From assembly GCA_022702705.1 (NCBI GenBank), contig CM040429.1, positions 6,068,073-6,132,072 on the forward strand: a stretch of 64,000 bases of DNA, written 5' to 3'. Below the pieces are notes generated by a model that did not search any database, was not told the DNA's origin, and saw only the letters and a program-made list of their open reading frames with translations. Below, in pieces: positions 59,216 to 64,000 of the stretch. The translations under genes were made by a program, and so were the position numbers. This stretch comes from Papilionanthe hookeriana x Papilionanthe teres. Taxonomy: Eukaryota; Streptophyta; Magnoliopsida; Asparagales; Orchidaceae. The first letter of the stretch is position 1. Each line of letters begins with the position of its first letter.

Positions 59216-59364
59216 ATCTGGCAACTCCGTTGGGGATGAGTCTCTCTCCCCATACTTGTAGTTTCGTTTCTTGGGTTATAGTCTTTCTCCGTACTAGGAG
59301 TTTCGCTCATATTATCGTGACATGATTCTCTTCTTTCGAGTCACAAATGAGCCTTTTGTGAGAC

Positions 59365-60082
59365 TGTCGGCACTATTTTTATGTTGTGTGAAATTTTAAA
59401 AAAGGGGTCGCCTAACAAAAGTTGTCGGCGAATTTTAAATTTAGTTTAGATAAATAATTTGAAAAAGTAGTATTTGATTTTGAAAATAATTTTAAATTTG
59501 AAAGTTTTATGATATGAGATTAAACCGATCTCACATCCAAATAGTTTATATAAACGAGCACCGCACCACAAACCGTGTATCTATCCCTAAGGATAGACAC
59601 ACTGCTTGATGGTGGGGGCTCGATCAAATAAACTAAAAGTTTTGTGACATCCGTTTGGTCTGCGAACTAATTTTATAAGCCGACAAATTCCTCGCTTAAT
59701 ATGAAAGCATTAAACGAGGTTTATATTACCAGGTTCTTCAAAATTCCCTATAAGGGCAAGCCCCTATAGTTAATTACATCTTAAGTGACAGAGAATCACC
59801 TAAGAAAACTCTCGATAATAATCAATAATCCTGCTCTCAAGAATTTCAAAGTTTAAGTTTTCAAGGAATTGAATTTTGGAATTTCAATAGGGAATGGATC
59901 AAGTTTGGAACATTTCGTTTTGGGAATTCAAAGGAAGAAAAGTAGGAGAAATCACAGATTCGAAGTGAACTTCGGTAATTTCCCGACTATCCTATTGTTT
60001 GGCTTAGATTTAGGAAAGTCCTAATGTTTATTTAATGTTTTAATCTCGCTAATTTTAATTAATTAGGACTTATATTTATATG
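59365..60082 (+). repeat. Long direct repeat, copy 1
   Basis: Begins TGTCGGCACTATTTTTATG and includes GGGGTCGCCTAACAAAAGTT, GATTAAACCGATCTCACATC and GGATAGACACACTGCTTGAT. It matches 63268-64000 with small differences. It could be an LTR (starts TG) of an element nested just after the primer-binding site, or a repeated leader segment. Confidence 0.8.
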
Positions 60083-61435
60083 ATGAATCATACTAAATAG
60101 CACTGGAAGATATGAGGGTTTATGTCGTATCGGACGACTACCTCGGAATCCTAAGTCCGGTTAGGGCTTAATTTGCAATGCAAATGCCTAACGAAGAGTT
60201 GAGGATTTATGTTACACTAGGCAAACTACCTCGAAATCCTATGGCTTTGTTATTTAATTCTAGGAATGTTTTCTTGAAGTAGACTCGGGTTTTGCTGATG
60301 ACGATGGTCGTGCTCGCCCATTATGCTCCGAGCTCCTTGTTGTTGCAGAGGTTTAGTTTTAGAAATCATAAATCGGGGATGAGAAAAGTGTTTTGGTTTA
60401 GAGAAGTCTTAATTTCCAAGTGTTTTTGTGTTTTAATTAAAACAAATCTTAAAGTTGATTATAACGACACGTGCTAAGATCCCACTGTTCCATCCTTCGG
60501 CATCATTATTTTTATCGGATTCACTTAGTCCGTATGAATTTGCTAAACTCAACTGAATGAGTTCCACACTTTCATTTAGACCGTGGGAAATCCCGTTAAG
60601 TAACACGTAGGTTACATCATCCGAGGTATTCCCGATCATCCAACAGGACGTTTTAATTTAATTGTAATCGTAGTTTTGTGTTCCGTTTCGTGATTAAATT
60701 TCGAGTTGTTTTATATTTTGAAATGTTGTGGCGGTGAATTTTATCTTCGCAATGACTTTTAACTTAGTTTTGGTTTCGCTTTAGGAACTATCCTAAAGGT
60801 GTGGGTTTTCATGCAATGATTGTTTATCATGCAGAAAAGTAAGTGCGATGCGATTAATGAAATTGCAATAAAATAAAAGCGTACCCGGAGGGTCTTCCCG
60901 TCATCCCAAGCTACACTTAAAACACAATTAGAATATTTAAGCAAGTTCCTGTGTAAAGCTAAGGAAAGGGTTATGGTTTTCTACCAAGTTCCTAATCCTA
61001 TAGTCTAGTCATTTCCTATGACGTCTAGGTGCTCTTTGTGTTTTGGTTTAAGGACGATTTTCTTCATCAAAGGATAATTTAAATTCAATTGTTCTTATAA
61101 ATGTCCTATCATATTGAGGAAGTGCTTAAGAATAATCTTAAACATCTTTTCAACATTTCTAGGATTGTTTTAAGTCCAAATGGATTTAATTATATAAATG
61201 AATTAATCGTCCGAGAATTCAAGTTTTGTTATTATCTCGCTCAGATGAACTAGGACATTCGAATATCCTATGAGGGAAGTGACATTTCATTTAATGTTCT
61301 ACTTAGGAGTTATAATAACCAAAGCTTTCAAGGGTAAATTAGTATTCAAATGATTTGTGATTTAGTTAATGAGTTTAAATTTGGAATAGTGTTCAAGTTG
61401 CTTTATATTTAATTTCTTTCTGTTTTAGGTGATGT

Positions 61436-61805
61436 TATATTTAATTCAATTTAATTTAATTTAATTGAGTTTGATTTGATGTTAAATTAATTTAATTTGA
61501 TTTGATTTAATTTTAATTTAATTTGATTTAATTTAATTTAATTTAATTTAATTATTTAGTTTAATTTAATTTATTTAATTTAATTTAATTTAATTTGATT
61601 GTTTAATTTAATTTAATTTGATTTAATTTAATCCGATTATTTAATTTAATTTAATTTAATTTTAATTTTAATTTAATTTAATTTAATTTGTTTTAATTTA
61701 ATTTAATTTAATTTGTTTTAATTTAATTTAATTTAATTTTTAATTTAATTTAATTTAATTTAATTTAATTTAATTTAATTTAATTTAGTTTAATTTAATT
61801 TAATT
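61436..61805. repeat. (TTTAA)n pentanucleotide satellite
   Basis: About 370 bases built almost only of AATTT/TTTAA units, with occasional TTTGATTTAA and TTTAATTTTAATT variants. It lies midway between the two copies of the long direct repeat. Confidence 0.9.
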
Positions 61806-63267
61806 TTAACTTAATCTCAATTTACTTTTATTTTTAATTTTAATTGAAATTTTAAAAGAGTTTAATAATTTAATTAAGTCTTTTAATATTTTAAATTTGA
61901 GTTATCATTTTAATTAAGAATTGAGTATTAATGAGATAATTAATTTAGGGATTTTTAAATTAAAGAATAAATCTCTTCCTAATAAATATCCCTTATTTTA
62001 ATAATTCCAATTTTGTTATTCTTGCAAATTTAATCCATTATTTAATTAAAGTTTAATCATTTTAAAATTGTTCAATGGGTTTCTACCCTTTAATTATTTA
62101 AATTTCAATCATCCAAATCAGATTAGGATCAAATATTTTACTTGTTAATTTTTTATTAAACATAAAGTTTTAATTAAGGGTTAAAAGTTTAATTATCATT
62201 TTACCCTTTAAGCTTAATAATTTCATAACTTGCTAAATTGAACTCAAATGAACTTGAAATTTTTATGTGACTTCACTCATATGTCAATAAAGACATGAGA
62301 GGAGAAAATGTGATTTTTCTCGTATTTAATTTATTTATATAATTATTTTTGGTGGAAAATAGAGATTTTCAAGGAAAATTTGATAACATGACCAAGTGAA
62401 AGTTTCAGTCCTTAAGAAAATTAGGGGACATTCCTAATGACTGCAGAGAAACACTTGGACTCAATTTTGGTGATTTTTTGAATTATATTATTTTTATTAT
62501 AATTATTTTAGGTTTTGGAGTGTTAATTAATTTAAAAATAAAATAAATGTTGAAAAATGAATTTTATATTTTTCAAAAATCTCTCTGATATCAAGGAAAT
62601 CAGAGAATCAAATTTTGCAATTTTCTGATTTTTCTATGATTTATTGTAATTATTTTGGTGAAAATGCTAGAAAATCCATTTTTTTTAATTTTAAAATATC
62701 CTAAAGCTTTAAAATTTAATATTTCACTAAATAGACCTAGGACAAAATATGGGGTTTGTTCCTAAGTGATTAAAATTCAAAATGTGACATTTTGGTGAAT
62801 TTTATTATTTTTGTGATTTTTATTATTTTTTAATTATTAAAATATTAAAATAATATTAAAAATCAACTTTTTTAGAAAATTGAAATTTTAATTTTCTTAA
62901 AGTTCCCCGATATCGTGAGAGGCTCCAAAACCAATTTGGTGAATTTTTGAAAAGTATTTTAAAAGTTATGAATTTTTAAAGTTTAAAATGGCTAAGTCGC
63001 TTAATCAACCCAATTAGTGGGGCTAACCAAGTCCAATCGACCTCAAACTTTTATGGTGGATTCCTCCGATCCTAAAGGTCAGATGGAGAATTGATTTCAA
63101 GTCAATTTGATGCCACAGTTAACTCTAATTAATTAAAGACCTATTTTCGAGTGTTTAAGCCAATTAGTGGTTGTTTTAAATGAACTAAATCAAAACCTAT
63201 TTTTCCTAGGGTTCTCTGGTCATAAGGAACATCACCAAATTTTCCTAGAATTTATTTCACAACATGC
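61806..63267. other. AT-rich DNA right of the satellite
   Basis: No coding similarity. It is rich in TTTTAATTT-like words that grade out of the satellite. It ends in ordinary sequence (about 63000-63267) before direct-repeat copy 2. Confidence 0.45.
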
Positions 63268-64000
63268 TGTCGGCACTATTTTTTAGGTTGTATTGTATTT
63301 TAAAAGGGGAGGTCGCCTAACAGAAGTTGTCGGCGAATTTAAATTTTAAATTTGATTTAAATATATATATAATTTAGAAAGTAGTATTTGGCTTTGAAAA
63401 TAATTTTTAAATTTGAAAGTTTTAAGATATGAGATTAAACCGATCTCACATCCCAAATAAGTTTATATAAACGAGCTCCGCACCACAAATCGTGTATCTA
63501 TCCCTAAGGATGGACACACTGCTTGATGGTGGGGCTTCGATCAAATAAACTAGAAGTTTCAGTGACATCCGTTTGGTCTCGCGAACCAATTTTATAAGCC
63601 GACAAATTCCCCGCTTAATATGAAAGTATTAAACAGGGTTTATATTACCCAGGTTCTTTAAATTCCTATAAGGGCAAGCCTCTATAGTTAATTACATCTT
63701 AAGTGACAGGAATCACCTAAGAAAACTATCGATAATAACCAATAACTCCGCTCTCAAGAATTTCAAAGTTTAAGGTTTTCAAAGATTGAATTTTGGAATT
63801 TCAATAGTGGAATGGATCAAATTTTGGAACATTTTGTTTTATGAATCCAAAGGAAGAGAGGTAGGAGAAATTACCGATTCGAAGTGAACTTCGTAATTTC
63901 CCGACTATCCTATTGTTTGGCTTGAATTTAGGAAAGTCCTAATGTTTATTTAGTATTTCAATCTCGCCAATTTTAATTAATTAGGACTTATATTTGTATG
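63268..64000 (+). repeat. Long direct repeat, copy 2 (runs off the window)
   Basis: Begins TGTCGGCACTATTTTTTAGG and is collinear with 59365-60082. The window ends inside it, so its full length and any flanking duplication cannot be seen. Confidence 0.8.

Larger units (their letters stand above)
59216..64000 (+). mobile_element. Internal region of the Ogre/Tat-like element or nested LTR element
   Basis: Follows the primer-binding site. It holds two copies of a TGTCGGCAC-starting repeat (59365-60082 and 63268-64000), a (TTTAA)n satellite between them, and AT-rich DNA. No gag-pol coding was recognised within the window, so either the coding part lies further right or this is a non-autonomous derivative. 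Confidence 0.45.

Noticed and set aside
61436..61805. CRISPR-like or centromeric array
   Set aside because: It is a simple pentanucleotide satellite with no spacers and no higher-order monomer.

Overview
This is a window of nuclear DNA from a flowering plant. The evidence is three intron-containing genes with plant-type products and GT-AG introns, set in AT-rich DNA packed with plant transposable elements: Ty1/copia, Athila-like and Ogre/Tat-like Ty3/gypsy, an RTE-type LINE, a tRNA-derived SINE, PIF/Harbinger, hAT and many MITEs. I cannot name the species. The ERO1 protein resembles monocot versions as I remember them, but that is a weak hint. There are no operons, CRISPR arrays, prophages or bacterial-type systems, and nothing that I would call a new multi-gene system.

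Layout. (1) 1-5500: a direct-repeat pair, then a non-autonomous LTR retrotransposon (about 1192-4145) carrying a decayed HSP110-type (Hsp70-14/15-like) cDNA fragment instead of gag-pol. Its 3' LTR plus flank is tandemly duplicated to about 5281. (2) 5512-11643: the last two visible exons of a START/polyketide-cyclase-like lipid-binding protein. They are separated by a 5.2 kb intron that holds a decayed minus-strand copia element, itself inserted in a MITE and carrying a likely solo LTR. (3) 11.9-24.4 kb: no gene; nested MITEs, a solo copia LTR, a SINE, (TA)n tracts, a hAT MITE inside another MITE, and a short non-autonomous LTR element. (4) 24.4-31.05 kb: a complete 8-exon WVD2-like (TPX2-domain) microtubule-associated protein, with an RTE LINE fragment and a MITE in one intron. 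(5) 31.3-43.3 kb: no gene; foldback elements, an Athila-like LTR with the start of gag, a Harbinger transposase pseudogene at or near its broken end, and further DNA-transposon relics. (6) 43.3-54.7 kb: a complete 9-exon ERO1 (endoplasmic reticulum oxidoreductin 1) gene, with a 5.7 kb second intron and several MITEs in introns. (7) 55-64 kb: a large Ogre/Tat-like gypsy LTR with its primer-binding site, a 0.7 kb direct repeat 3.9 kb apart, and a (TTTAA)n satellite.

The three genes have no obvious functional link: lipid transfer, microtubule organisation, and ER disulfide formation. The main interest is in TE architecture: host-gene capture by an LTR element, at least three MITE copies that were later split by other insertions (two with exact target-site duplications), and a foldback whose arms are themselves near-perfect hairpins. 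Exon boundaries were read by hand from GT-AG sites and reading-phase continuity; first and terminal exon limits and UTRs are less certain.
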